A stretch of DNA of 64,000 nucleotides from an uncultured candidate division Zixibacteria bacterium (GCA_937925655.1 CALAMC010000101.1:1-64000), one strand, 5' to 3'. Numbered from the stretch's first letter, positions 9,601 to 19,029 are shown. Made by a program: numbers and translations. The notes: a model not told the origin generated them from the letters alone.

Positions 9601-10376
9601 GGATCGTTGTCGCCGAGATTGATATCATCCGTGCTCCCCGAAAAATCCCAGCCGTTGATATCATCGATATAGCCGTTGTTGTCATCGTCCAGACCGTTGC
9701 CGGGAATCTCGCGCGGGTTAACCCAGATATTGCCGGCCAGGTCGGGATGGTCCAGATCGACCCCGGTATCGAGAATCGCGGCAACGGCGGTATAAGTATC
9801 GTCCGGCGGGGAATCGAATACCTCGTCGGCGTCGATGTCGGCCCCGGCGACGCCGGAGGTCATGATTAGAGTATCGTTATTGTTGCCGGTGCGGCGTTTC
9901 ACATGCGGATGCTCCTGCCCGACATTATGCAGGTTCCACTGATACATATACAGCGCGTCATCGGGAATCTCATAAAACTCGGCCGGATAATCGGGCTCGG
10001 CAAACTCTATTTCCGGGTCATCGGCCAAAAGCCGGGCAATTTCGGCGGCGTTTCCGCCTGACGACAAAGTCAGAATGCGAACGCCGTTAAATATATTCGA
10101 CTCGCCGCCCGATTGCGCCTGCAATGGCAACGGCTCCATTTTTTCGATTTTGTATTGCCTGATGATTTGGTCGATCGACCCGAAGCCGGTGGCCATGGCC
10201 TTGCCGGAACCGCCCGTACGCGGCAGTTTGTCCGGAGACTTGAACTTCACTATTATCCGGTCGGGCTGATAATCCGATACTTTTTCTGTTTTTTCAGAAG
10301 AATACAGACCGTACGCCTGTGTCCATATCAGAGCCATCAAGACGGCAAAAACCAATAAACAATTTCTCGGTTTCAT
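6645..10376 (-). CDS. Secreted subtilisin-like protease with FG-GAP repeats and type IX-like sorting domain
   Basis: This 1243-residue secreted S8 peptidase has a signal peptide (residues 1-23) and a propeptide beginning RIIVKFKSP and ending FAEPDYPAEF. The catalytic domain has Asp203 (ILDTGVDLDH), His265 (HGHGTHCAG), the oxyanion-hole Asn in AASGNDG and Ser433 (GTSMACPH). After two beta-rich modules come about eight FG-GAP/VCBS-like calcium-binding repeats of the type DLDRDGVNEI (roughly residues 690-1130). The end is a complete C-terminal sorting domain (LAQNFPNPFNPTT ... SGVYFYRL ... KMVLLK), which in FCB bacteria directs export by the type IX system. It is a close paralogue of the gene at 13090-16830. 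A terminator follows. Confidence 0.9.
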   Translation of the reverse strand: MKPRNCLLVFAVLMALIWTQAYGLYSSEKTEKVSDYQPDRIIVKFKSPDKLPRTGGSGKAMATGFGSIDQIIRQYKIEKMEPLPLQAQSGGESNIFNGVRILTLSSGGNAAEIARLLADDPEIEFAEPDYPAEFYEIPDDALYMYQWNLHNVGQEHPHVKRRTGNNNDTLIMTSGVAGADIDADEVFDSPPDDTYTAVAAILDTGVDLDHPDLAGNIWVNPREIPGNGLDDDNNGYIDDINGWDFSGSTDDINLGDNDPTDEHGHGTHCAGIVAAVTNNMQGIAGVAADCKIMALKIDPLPLASKIALGIVYAADNGADVINMSFGLAYPSDLISQAMAYARARGVVLCAASGNDGREQYNYPAESPLTMAIAATNDSDLVTTFSTFASIIDVAAPGNGVLSLRADKTDMYSSSNEPRVHIIEDLYYLASGTSMACPHVVGAAAYMRAISPGLHVEKIEDVIRATADDIVDPYGIGWNLPGWDKYSGHGRLNLKKALDQTPRATAIIAAPGRHQVVSGRADIVGLAESHGQSVWNIEYGKGTNPTVWYPVADGEIPGKTEPNAVWYTDGLNGVYTIRMRVGSLNTDRVTVFVANDTAAQIAFPAANGIVSTLTGITGAAYCPGFAYATLESLVDTAGADWEEITILTQPVFDDNLAYWLLYDNVEHLYQLKLSVFSHDGLVRADTVLVHHRSLFATDRAWKAPLIGRGAITPTYADLDRDGVNEIIIGTEMGIQVFGLDGTVKTEGIPELPENNFIIPAAVGNLDNDGFDDIVFMGVDPPFIYGFPSSAPPFINHLGMYPTVSYFSGNTEHMFPKLFLKDIDGDGRDEIHVVIPENTMPTAMLFESDGTLRHRFEHIMEYQPADLDGDGMDELYVMPRSYGLLRQIDPVTGGTTDSLIIASGFSAFDCRGLAAVDIDNDGKVELIVFGLYRDLGHYLYAFDEGLHLKTGWPHDIGMNDFIAPTMPVFGDIDDDGFLEYASGYFDLDYSYMFVWKIDGSSYLPQSPNGFFAKTPQISLMNMPVMVDIDADQSVDILACANNDAFLTFRVHRVYAWNNRGGTIEDFPIVSAAGLATSFYRYVPMLGDIDRDGMVEMIATTADLSLIYVEFPNVPYDLCHAFAPAWRYDRSFSGTLNGLPCTPTGADDDHLPVPAEFMLAQNFPNPFNPTTVINYVLPGRADVEISVYDILGRKIAVLLNEAQGAGPHAVSWDGMDRFGRPVASGVYFYRLQAGDNVETRKMVLLK

Positions 10377-10472
10377 AAATTATCTCCGGGCGAGGCCCCG
10401 TGGGGCTTTTTGACATGTATCAAATCGAACGGGCAAATCATGTCTTTCATTCACTTCGTGGTTGACAAATAT

Positions 10473-10500
10473 AATCTACGAAAAAGTTGGAATCTGACAA
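10473..10500 (-). promoter_or_regulatory. Possible sigma-70 promoter for the subtilase gene
   Basis: On the minus strand TTGTCA (10500-10495) is followed after 16 bases by TAGATT (10478-10473), about 100 bases upstream of the start. The match is moderate. An alternative -10 (TATATT) lies five bases further on with too long a spacer. Confidence 0.3.
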
Positions 10501-10531
10501 GCCCCTTTCTTCGTCGATACACTTTTATATG

Positions 10532-13093
10532 CTATTTCAACAAGACCATTTTGCGGGTTTGACTGCCCGCTTCGGTTTTAAGGCGATAAAAATAGACGCC
10601 CGAGGCCGCCGCATGACCATCCCAGATTACGTTGTGTTCGCCCGCCGGCAGTTCCTTGTCAATCAGCGTGACCAACTTCTGCCCGAGAATATTGAAAATT
10701 TCCAGCTTTACACCCGACCGGGCACCCAGCGAGAAATTGATAATTGTCGACGGATTAAAAGGATTGGGGTAATTTTGAGCGAGCCGGAAAGCCTCCGGCA
10801 AAGGTTCCGATCCGTCGGGCACATCGGTCGGCAAAGCCGTTCCACAAACCAGTCGGATATCCTTCACGAGCGTTCCCGACGCCCAGTCGTAAATGTATAG
10901 TCTTTCGTCGTAACGACCGCTGCGGTACGGGTGAAAATTGATGGCGATTCTCTGGCTCTTGATATCTATGAATTTCAAGGCCGTGGACGAAACCCGGAAC
11001 GCCGCCGGATCGCTCGTCACCAAAGCCAGTTGCGTCGGGCGATCGGCAAAAACCTCAATGGTCAAACCCTGCCCGGTCATATCGCCAACCGCCACCGCCT
11101 GAAATCGCAGCGAATCGGGCTGGCCATTGTGGTTTATGAACTGTCCCTCGAACGCCAAAACCCCCTCGTCATCTATGGCCGAAAGATCCCGCCCGCAACA
11201 CAGCGCCAGCCAGGCACAGTACATCGCGTCCACCGAATCGGCCTGATCAACAAACTGCAGGTTTTCATAATATGAGTCGGCGTCGCCGGCATTATCGCCG
11301 CTGTAATCGGATTTAAATATCGTCAGAATTTCACGTCCGCCCAGATTTACCAGTTCATCCGGCCCCCAGGTATAATCAAATACTCCGGACCCCTCCCACT
11401 CGATGAAGGCGACATTGACCTGGCGGTTGTTGTCCACGTCCCAGACCGTGAACGGCACTTCATGATATCCGCCGTAGCTATACGCGCCGTTCAGCCACCT
11501 GACATAACGGTATGCCCGTTGCTTTTTTACATTGGAAAAACGCATCTCAACCGCATTAAATGAATCGGGCATGGTCGCCACGTCGAGGGCACTGCCGTAC
11601 AACCGGGAAGCATAATCGACCCCGCCGCTGAAGAAATTCCCGCCCCAGTTGACGCCCGTCAACCAGCGTAGTTTGACCGGATAATATTTTACGGCGCTCA
11701 ATCGCCCGAAATCTTCGACCAGAATATGTGCGGAATCGACCGGGGCATACTGAATCGTATCAGGATCGCTGTCGATCGGGATGGTACTATCCAGAATATT
11801 CCGGAGCCGGGACAGGGAAAAAAGCCGGTCTTTCTGCACGAAAGCCCCGATTTTCAACTCGACCTGCTGACTGTCGCCGGGGGTAAATGTCAGCGGCCCG
11901 AAACTGATCAGAATCCGCTGGTCATTGTTTTCGGTATCGACCCAGCCGGTGCGGCTGACCGCATCGCCGGGAGCATAAAAACTTACCGTGTCGCCGATCA
12001 CCGGGTCGATGTACGGTTGCCCGGTATGACCGTCGATGCCCTGCAAAAAGCCGAACAGCTCTTCCGGGGTATTCGGTTCCGTCCCGTTGACAAATCTCGA
12101 AAACGCCGTCATGCCGATATTTCTATAATCCGGCAACTGCTCGCCGGCAAAGAGGGCCGTGTCTCCGGGTGCGAAAACCACCGGCCCCGACATTACCCGC
12201 CCGCCCCAGGCCGGCGTTATTGCTCCGTACTGCACGTCACTATCGGTTCCGTTATAGACAAAAAATAACTCGTGCAAAGTGTCACACCCGATCAAATCGT
12301 CGTTGGCCCCGCCCAAATCCGGGTCGGCGAAAAACGCGATATAAAAACTGTCTATCTGATTTCCGCCCTTGTTGTACAATTTGTATTGTACATGGAAAAC
12401 ATTGCGCTCTACCTCGTTAGTGCTGTCCGCCCAGACCAGTTGATGGACTTCTATCCCCAGCGGCGCCGTCCCCCCGCCATAATAATTGGTGTGAAGCGAG
12501 CCGTCACCATCGTGATACACGGCCCATAACGTCTGGGCTCCGAATAGAAGCGGATTACCCTCATTATCAACCGGGGCTCCGAGGTGAACCGGCCAGTCGT
12601 CATAATCCGGACTGCCCGGCCCCGATTGCAGATCGAGTTTATAAACCCTTTCGCCGCCCGGCATCCCGCTCTTCGGCCCGGCCTCGAATTCGGGATGTTC
12701 GTAAGCCGCCACCGCCGTACGGATCGCCCCGTCGACCTTTCCCGCCAGCACCAATCCCGCCGCATATACAAGAGTCCGGTTGTGCGGTGATTGGTGCAAC
12801 GCGGCCGTGTCCCCGGCAAACGGATAATAAAATCCCGGCGCCCGGCCGAATAGACGGGTATGATCCAGCGCCATTGTCCCGGAATTGGTGACAAAGCACA
12901 ACATCCGGTTGGCGTTAATATACGTTGTCAAATCATATTCATCGGCACTCAACGCCCGTTCGGAATAGATCGGCCGTTGCGGCGGCAACGCCAATAATGT
13001 CGCCATCATGATTAATTGCACGAGCAAAGTCACTACCGCAATTCGCAGCCAACGGCCCGGTAGCGATAGAATATGCCACATCCCGTCTCTCAT
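10532..13093 (-). CDS. Secreted protein with type IX-like C-terminal sorting domain
   Basis: This 853-residue exported protein has a hydrophobic N-terminal signal (about residues 18-36) and ends in the sorting domain LAQNYPNPFNPST ... SGVYFYRL ... KMVLLK. I do not recognise a catalytic domain in the 700 residues between. They are rich in aromatic, Gly and Asp residues and contain a segment (VQYKLYNKGG, SFYIAFFADPDLG) typical of large uncharacterised secreted proteins in Zixibacteria and Marinimicrobia. Its start overlaps the stop of the upstream subtilase (13090-16830) by ATGA, so the two are co-translated and probably act together at the cell surface. Confidence 0.8.
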   Translation of the reverse strand: MRDGMWHILSLPGRWLRIAVVTLLVQLIMMATLLALPPQRPIYSERALSADEYDLTTYINANRMLCFVTNSGTMALDHTRLFGRAPGFYYPFAGDTAALHQSPHNRTLVYAAGLVLAGKVDGAIRTAVAAYEHPEFEAGPKSGMPGGERVYKLDLQSGPGSPDYDDWPVHLGAPVDNEGNPLLFGAQTLWAVYHDGDGSLHTNYYGGGTAPLGIEVHQLVWADSTNEVERNVFHVQYKLYNKGGNQIDSFYIAFFADPDLGGANDDLIGCDTLHELFFVYNGTDSDVQYGAITPAWGGRVMSGPVVFAPGDTALFAGEQLPDYRNIGMTAFSRFVNGTEPNTPEELFGFLQGIDGHTGQPYIDPVIGDTVSFYAPGDAVSRTGWVDTENNDQRILISFGPLTFTPGDSQQVELKIGAFVQKDRLFSLSRLRNILDSTIPIDSDPDTIQYAPVDSAHILVEDFGRLSAVKYYPVKLRWLTGVNWGGNFFSGGVDYASRLYGSALDVATMPDSFNAVEMRFSNVKKQRAYRYVRWLNGAYSYGGYHEVPFTVWDVDNNRQVNVAFIEWEGSGVFDYTWGPDELVNLGGREILTIFKSDYSGDNAGDADSYYENLQFVDQADSVDAMYCAWLALCCGRDLSAIDDEGVLAFEGQFINHNGQPDSLRFQAVAVGDMTGQGLTIEVFADRPTQLALVTSDPAAFRVSSTALKFIDIKSQRIAINFHPYRSGRYDERLYIYDWASGTLVKDIRLVCGTALPTDVPDGSEPLPEAFRLAQNYPNPFNPSTIINFSLGARSGVKLEIFNILGQKLVTLIDKELPAGEHNVIWDGHAAASGVYFYRLKTEAGSQTRKMVLLK

Positions 13094-16000
13094 TTCAACA
13101 GTACCATTGTTTTTATTTGGCTTTGGTCATCCACACGCAGGCGGTAAAAATACACGCCCGAAGCCAACTTGTTGCCTGCATCGGCGCGGCCATCGAACAA
13201 TACGCTATATGAACCTGCCCCCTGAATTCCGTCGACCATCGTCCGCACATGCCGCCCCAAAATATCGAAGATTTCCAGACGGACATGGGCCTTCCGTGTA
13301 ATCGTGTAGTTTATCGCGGTGGCCGGGTTGAACGGATTGGGCGCATTCTGGGCAAGACTGAACTCGGCTGGATATAATCCCTCGGTTTCTTCCACATCCG
13401 TGATTATACCGGAGCCGCCCGCGGGGCCAACATTATTGAAACGTCTCGAATAACGCCAAACCGGCACCGGGCAGTTTTCTTCATTATATTCACTCCCGGT
13501 GAAATTGATAAATATAAGCGAGCTGTCGTCGGCGGGGACAACCAGGTCGATGTAACCGTCCTTGTTTATATCACCGATAGTCGGCGTATAACGCGGCGTG
13601 ACAAATTCCTTTTCATTTAATACTATCGGAAAGCGTTCGATTGATTCGGCCACATTATTCCAAGCATATAGACGCTGAACCTTGAAAGATGAGAACAGAT
13701 CGTTGTTGGCCCGGGCGACAAGGTCGGGCCTATGATCCCCGTCGAGATCGGCCGCGAGTAGCATGTTCAAAATGGCCGGGTGCGGAACCTTGATAAAATG
13801 CCCGTCGGTCCCCTCCGTTATAATCGACGTTCCGTCGAGGCGCCAGGCGAAAACAAAACTCTCGCTGTAATCGAAGTATGACGTGAAATATTCCGGAACA
13901 TCGTCACCGTCAATATCGGCGAAAATCGGGACCGTCGGCGTCAGGTAATCATCGAGCTCCATATCATGCGGCCAGCCGTCGAGAATCTGCAGATCATAAT
14001 CGAAAGCATAAATCTTGTGCCTTCCGCCGTCGAACGAGCCATTGAGGATCAATTCATGAAGGCCGTCACCATCGACATCATAAGCCGACAGCCCATGACA
14101 GGCAAGGCGAGCACCGTTCTCGATCAATATCACGCTGTCCTGAATTTGGCCGCCAAGCGTCGCCCGACTCAACTTGCCACTGCCGCTTCTATAATAGTAT
14201 AGCTCATCGACCCTGTCGCCGTTCAGGTCGCACGACAAATACTCGGAGATTCGGGAGATATTGGCCAGCACCGCGCCCGAGGCATTGAAAACATACACGT
14301 TGGAGTGCGACCCGTTATACAAAAACAAATGAATCTCGTCGGCACCGTCACCGTTAATATCCCGGAAAAATACTTTCGAAATGGTCCCTTCCGATATAAG
14401 CGGCCCCCCGGCGGAAATGGTATCGGGGATGGAAAAATCGAACGTCGGCCCGGCCCCGGATGAAAAGTGCAGCGTGGGCGGGTTATTCCCCAACGCGGCT
14501 ATATCATCGACACCGTCGCCGTTGCCGTCCCCGACCGCCACCGGCACAAAATATTTGTTAATTGGGAAAGTCGGCATCCCCGATGATTTTATTGCCCCGT
14601 CGGGTGATATAAATACAATCCCGGCATCGGTTCCGATTACAATTTCGTTGATACCGTCGCCGTCATAGTCCCCGTAATTGGCGATGGCCGACGGCAGTCC
14701 CGGCAGATGCACCTTCCAGGCATCCGATGTATTCAAAATCGATTCGACCGTCACCTTGACCGTATCGGCGACCTCCAGCCCGGTCGTTGTGAACGACGTC
14801 AGTCGCAGGCTGAACAGATTACCGTTGTCGATTTTAATATACCAAGCGGCCATGATATCATGGAAAACCGGGGCCGTGATTTCGGCCAACGGGTACCATT
14901 GTGGCGGTTCGGCCCCGACTCCGTATTCCAGAATCGCCCGGTCGAATTCGGGTCCATAAACACTGCCGCGAATATCAATGATTTGTGGAACGGTCGCATT
15001 ATCGAGCGGCGATTCGATAACGCAGATATTCTCGCCGATCACATGCACGATCCGATAAGCAACGTTGTCGGCTCCGACATTCAATTTTAACGTGTAAATA
15101 CCCGAAGCCAGACCGTTCGTGTTCCAGAACCCCAGAATGTCATCTTTTACCGATTCATCGGAATCAATGATGATCGTCCACTGGTCGGGAATGTACCCGG
15201 CACCGAAACTGATCCGGTAATCAAAGAAGTCGTCACCATAGGCCGACCCGGTTATTTCGACAATACCGTTGATTATTTGATGCGCACCCGGATACGTGAT
15301 TTGGGCGACGACCGCGGGAGTATTCTCCAGCGCCGCCTCCAGATTCAGTCGCCCGTGGCCGCTGTATATATCAAAACCGACGAGGTCTTCACCCCGGCCA
15401 AAAGGGTCGGTGATATCATCGGCCGTGCCGTTTAAAATGGCTCTGACCCGGTCGGGCGAAAGACCCGGTGATTTTGACTTAAGATAGGCCGCGGTCGCCA
15501 CCACGTGGGGACAGGACATGCTCGTCCCCGAAGATATATAATACTGATTGCCGATGATATGTACTCCCGGTTCGGCCGACGGCGGGATATTGTACATATC
15601 GGTCCCCTCGGCCCGCAAAGACAATATCGCCTCTCCGGGAGCGCACAAATCAACATGATCTCCATAACTGGAGAATACCGTCACCCGATCCGAATCATTG
15701 GTGGCCCCGACCGCCATGGTCAGAGGCGACCCGGCCGGGTAATTGACCTCGGCCACACCCGAATTTCCGCTGGAAGCGCACAGTACGACGCCTTTATTAT
15801 AAGCGTACTCCAGAGCCGATTCGATAATAAGACTGCGATATGGCAACCCGAAACTCATGTTGATAACGTCCGCCCCGTTATCGGCGGCGTAAATTATCGC
15901 CCGCGCGATCTTCGACGTCAGCGCCCAGGGATTGATTTTCAACGGCATGATTTTGCATTGCGGGGCGATTCCGGTAATACCGATACCGTTGCCCGACACG

Positions 16001-16830
16001 GCCGCAATCGTTCCCGCGATATGCGTCCCGTGGCCCAGATTATCCGATGGGTCGTTGTCTTCCGGCTTGGGCGAACCGCCGCTGGCCGAATAGTCCCAGC
16101 CACAAACATCATCGATATAACCGTTATGGTCGTCGTCTTTGCCGTTGCCGGCGATTTCCCGGGCATTGATCCAGATTCGCCCCTCAAGATCGGGATGAAA
16201 CAAGTCCAGTCCGGTATCGATTATAGCCGCCACCGTCTGGTGCGTCGCATCGGGAGACATCGACGGCACATTATCAAAATCGATATCGGCGTCGTCAAGG
16301 CCATAGCGGATTATGAGCTTGTCGTCGCCGTCAAGATTACCCCTTTCAATATCGTAATGCCCCTGACCGTGATTATACAGATTCCATAAGTGCGGGAAGT
16401 ATTCATCATCCGGGACACTATGAAAAGCGACCAGATAATCCGGCTCGACCCAGAGAACCTCATCGAGCTTTTCATAATCGGCGCGCATTTCCGACGGGGA
16501 TGATTTATCGGCCGACTCGACCAAAAATATCCCTGAAAGCGGATGATTCTCCCCCCGCTTCGGAGCGATAGATTCAAGCGCCGTCATTGATTCCACACTG
16601 TATTTATTATTGATGGCGTTAAGCACCGGATTAGAAGTGACCGCCACACCATTCTTTTGCGTTATTTCCTGCGGTTGACCGCCCGGCTTGAATTTGATTA
16701 TCAGGCCGTATGACTCGGGAACAGTCGATATTGATGACTGCCGCCCGCCGTAATACGCTTCGACAATTCCGGTAACTGAAATAATAATAAGTGATAAAGA
16801 GACTATGAAAAACTGTTTTCCGGCTAACAT
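13090..16830 (-). CDS. Secreted subtilisin-like protease with FG-GAP repeats and type IX-like sorting domain (paralogue)
   Basis: This 1246-residue S8 peptidase has the same architecture as the gene at 6645-10376: signal peptide, propeptide (GLIIKFKPGGQ ... WVEPDYLVAFH), catalytic Asp in AIIDTGLDLFHPD, His in GHGTHIAGT, Asn in ASSGNSG and Ser in SGTSMSCPH. Two beta modules follow, then a run of FG-GAP-type repeats (DYDGDGINEI, DINGDGADEI, DVDGDGLHEL and others) and a C-terminal sorting domain. The FG-GAP part probably forms a calcium-bound beta-propeller. The start is ATG with GGA upstream. It heads a two-gene unit with the overlapping gene 10532-13093, and its 5' leader contains three consecutive possible stems. 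Confidence 0.9.
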   Translation of the reverse strand: MLAGKQFFIVSLSLIIISVTGIVEAYYGGRQSSISTVPESYGLIIKFKPGGQPQEITQKNGVAVTSNPVLNAINNKYSVESMTALESIAPKRGENHPLSGIFLVESADKSSPSEMRADYEKLDEVLWVEPDYLVAFHSVPDDEYFPHLWNLYNHGQGHYDIERGNLDGDDKLIIRYGLDDADIDFDNVPSMSPDATHQTVAAIIDTGLDLFHPDLEGRIWINAREIAGNGKDDDHNGYIDDVCGWDYSASGGSPKPEDNDPSDNLGHGTHIAGTIAAVSGNGIGITGIAPQCKIMPLKINPWALTSKIARAIIYAADNGADVINMSFGLPYRSLIIESALEYAYNKGVVLCASSGNSGVAEVNYPAGSPLTMAVGATNDSDRVTVFSSYGDHVDLCAPGEAILSLRAEGTDMYNIPPSAEPGVHIIGNQYYISSGTSMSCPHVVATAAYLKSKSPGLSPDRVRAILNGTADDITDPFGRGEDLVGFDIYSGHGRLNLEAALENTPAVVAQITYPGAHQIINGIVEITGSAYGDDFFDYRISFGAGYIPDQWTIIIDSDESVKDDILGFWNTNGLASGIYTLKLNVGADNVAYRIVHVIGENICVIESPLDNATVPQIIDIRGSVYGPEFDRAILEYGVGAEPPQWYPLAEITAPVFHDIMAAWYIKIDNGNLFSLRLTSFTTTGLEVADTVKVTVESILNTSDAWKVHLPGLPSAIANYGDYDGDGINEIVIGTDAGIVFISPDGAIKSSGMPTFPINKYFVPVAVGDGNGDGVDDIAALGNNPPTLHFSSGAGPTFDFSIPDTISAGGPLISEGTISKVFFRDINGDGADEIHLFLYNGSHSNVYVFNASGAVLANISRISEYLSCDLNGDRVDELYYYRSGSGKLSRATLGGQIQDSVILIENGARLACHGLSAYDVDGDGLHELILNGSFDGGRHKIYAFDYDLQILDGWPHDMELDDYLTPTVPIFADIDGDDVPEYFTSYFDYSESFVFAWRLDGTSIITEGTDGHFIKVPHPAILNMLLAADLDGDHRPDLVARANNDLFSSFKVQRLYAWNNVAESIERFPIVLNEKEFVTPRYTPTIGDINKDGYIDLVVPADDSSLIFINFTGSEYNEENCPVPVWRYSRRFNNVGPAGGSGIITDVEETEGLYPAEFSLAQNAPNPFNPATAINYTITRKAHVRLEIFDILGRHVRTMVDGIQGAGSYSVLFDGRADAGNKLASGVYFYRLRVDDQSQIKTMVLLK

Positions 16831-16841
16831 TTAGTATTCCG

Positions 16842-16916
16842 ACCCCTATACCCTTAGACGGGGTAACGGCGCAGTGAGGAAGCCGTCCGTCCATCTAATA
16901 GAACGTATCTGACGGA
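16842..16916 (-). other. Structured 5' leader of the subtilase gene (three consecutive stems)
   Basis: Just upstream of the ATG at 16830 the minus-strand transcript can form three short stems in a row: ACCCC/GGGGT (16842-16846 with 16860-16864), ACGGC/GCCGT (16866-16870 with 16882-16886) and TCCGTC/GACGGA (16886-16891 with 16911-16916). This may be a regulatory leader. No known riboswitch consensus was recognised. Confidence 0.3.
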
Positions 16917-16977
16917 TATTCGTTTATTTAAAACAAAATAAATTAAATAATATTCCGCACAAGGGGCAATTTGGGGC

Positions 16978-17005
16978 TTGACAAACCCGCCTTTTATGCT
17001 ATTTT
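16978..17005 (+). promoter_or_regulatory. Sigma-70-type promoter for the dockerin protein gene
   Basis: TTGACA at 16978-16983 is followed after 16 bases by TATTTT at 17000-17005, on the coding side of the gene that starts at 17126. The leader is about 110 bases and ends with the RBS AAGGAG. The -35 is a perfect match, the -10 is weaker. Confidence 0.5.
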
Positions 17006-17125
17006 AGAAATGCAAATTCGCTAACGATATAAAATAAACCGCTTCTAATCCACATTGAGGGCTCTAAGTATTTTCTTTTGTTAAGAATTGAAATGACGGT
17101 CAATTCTTTATAAGGAGCCTGTTCA

Positions 17126-19003
17126 ATGATAATTCGCTTCACCCCCTCGAAGCGTCATATCAGGGTTATCTCCCTATTCTTTATAGGACCGATAATTCCA
17201 TGGCTTATACTTTTGTGCCCGGTATATGCCGAACAGGCTCCCTTTAAATTTGAAATCGGGCAACATTATGAAGCCGCGCCCGGCCAGATTATCTCGGTGC
17301 CCATTACCAAAACAGCCGGAACCGATATAATGCACGGATGGGATTGGCTGTTCGCTTATGACACCACCGGGTTGACTTTTGTCGGCGCCACCAAAGGTAT
17401 TCTTTTTAACATACCGGGAACCTTTGAATGGGAATATTTCACTTTCCGCGCCGGCCGGCCGGAAAGCTGCGATGACCATTGCCCGCCGGGCATGGTTCAG
17501 GTGATTTCATTGGCCGAAATCCAGAACGGGCCGCATCACCCCTTGAGCCGCACTATCCCCGACGGAACCGTCCTGTTTACCCTCAACTTCCAGGTGAAAA
17601 ACAAAAGCGAACTCGATTGCGGCTTTTATGGCGTAAGGTTTTACTGGACCGACTGCGGCGATAACGGCACTGCCGCCGGACCGCTCGAAATCGTTTATCT
17701 GGCCGTGGCCGATTCCGTCTATGATTTCAACGGCTACAACATCACCGACCAGGCGGCGCATTTTTCATCATATTATGGTTATCCCGATGTTTGCTTTAAT
17801 CCGGGCGCACCCAACCCGCCCCAACGAACGGTCAACTTCGTCAACGGCGGCATTCATATTCAATGTCAAAATCCCTTCACGGGACGCGGCGATCTGGATC
17901 TCGACGGCCAGCCATATAGGCTGCCCGACCGGGATCTGTTTCGCGACTTCCTGCTTTATGGCCCCTTCGTTTTCACCATCGATCCGGCCGCGCAAACGGC
18001 GGCCTCGGACATAAAAGGCGACAACCGGCCGTTAACCGTCGAAGATTTCGTCTATCTCGACCGAATCATCGACACGGCCCTTGCCCCCTGGCCTCATCCG
18101 CCGGTGATGACCATCGACAGCGCGGTCGGCCTGATCGCCCCGGTCGAAACCGATTCCTCATATATCGTTCGAACCCAGTTTAAGAAACCGGGTGGGGCCC
18201 TGATTATAATTTTCGACACTCCCGGTTGGCAAACGGAAGATTACCATATCAACCTCATGCCCGAAACCGGCCATCTGGAACTTCATCAAAATCTTGAGAA
18301 TGATAAGTTAAAAATTCTTATATGCGGCCGGCGGGACTTGTTGGGTGATCAAGCGGAGATAGATTCGGTCACCCTGCCCGCCGGACCGATTGATTTGTTC
18401 GAAATAGTCTTCAGCTCAACGGCGCCGGATATTGAAAGTGCCGCGGCGGCCGATTATTTCGGCGGCAAAGTCAATTTATATATAGCCGAAATTCCCAACT
18501 TCCCGCCCGGTTTTAACCAGTATCCGGCTCAACTTGTCAATGATCCGTACAAACCATTCCAATACAACTTTCTCGCCTATGACCCCAATATACCGCCCGA
18601 CCCGGTGGAATACCACCTCGTTTCCGGCCCGGGCCAAATCGACCGGGAAACCGGTTTCTGGCAGTACGCGCCGATATGCCGTGATTCCGGGACAATCTGG
18701 TATCTCGAAGTTTGCGCTTCGGATTTGTCACACCCCTGTCCGCAGACGGAACCGCTCCAGCATGCGGTAATAATATTACGGCTCGATAATCCTCCCATTC
18801 ATCTGGGCGACGCCGATTTCAGCGGTGGGGTCAATCTGACCGATATACTGCTCTTAATCAATCATGTTTACAACTCCGGCCCGGCTCCGTATCCCAACCC
18901 GGCGGTCGGCGATATCAACTTCGATGAAGCTATCAACCTCCTTGACATTCTGTTCATTATCGAAATGATTTATTTCGACGGACCCACGCCACAATGCCCT
19001 TAA
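17126..19003 (+). CDS. Secreted cohesin-like/dockerin protein
   Basis: This 625-residue exported protein has a signal peptide ending near VYAEQA. The first domain (about residues 40-195) looks like a cohesin fold: PGQIISVPI, then FAYDTTGLTFVGAT and TVLFTLNFQVKN. A middle part of unknown function (180-480) and a cadherin/Ig-like segment (FNQYPAQLVNDPY) follow. The end is a two-repeat type I dockerin, GDADFSGGVNLTDILLLI and GDINFDEAINLLDILFII, with the Asp/Asn calcium ligands largely present. No enzyme motif was seen. It is a single-gene unit with its own promoter and terminator. Confidence 0.75.
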   Translation: MIIRFTPSKRHIRVISLFFIGPIIPWLILLCPVYAEQAPFKFEIGQHYEAAPGQIISVPITKTAGTDIMHGWDWLFAYDTTGLTFVGATKGILFNIPGTFEWEYFTFRAGRPESCDDHCPPGMVQVISLAEIQNGPHHPLSRTIPDGTVLFTLNFQVKNKSELDCGFYGVRFYWTDCGDNGTAAGPLEIVYLAVADSVYDFNGYNITDQAAHFSSYYGYPDVCFNPGAPNPPQRTVNFVNGGIHIQCQNPFTGRGDLDLDGQPYRLPDRDLFRDFLLYGPFVFTIDPAAQTAASDIKGDNRPLTVEDFVYLDRIIDTALAPWPHPPVMTIDSAVGLIAPVETDSSYIVRTQFKKPGGALIIIFDTPGWQTEDYHINLMPETGHLELHQNLENDKLKILICGRRDLLGDQAEIDSVTLPAGPIDLFEIVFSSTAPDIESAAAADYFGGKVNLYIAEIPNFPPGFNQYPAQLVNDPYKPFQYNFLAYDPNIPPDPVEYHLVSGPGQIDRETGFWQYAPICRDSGTIWYLEVCASDLSHPCPQTEPLQHAVIILRLDNPPIHLGDADFSGGVNLTDILLLINHVYNSGPAPYPNPAVGDINFDEAINLLDILFIIEMIYFDGPTPQCP

Positions 19004-19029
19004 TCTCTCCTTTTATTGATCCGTCTGTG

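Noticed and set aside
10462..10467. TTGACA on the plus strand near 10460
   Set aside because: No plus-strand gene follows and no -10 box stands at the right distance.
16842..16916. Cyclic di-GMP (GEMM) riboswitch in the subtilase leader
   Set aside because: The stems and GC-rich junction looked suggestive, but the conserved GEMM core with its GCA and tetraloop receptor sequence is absent.
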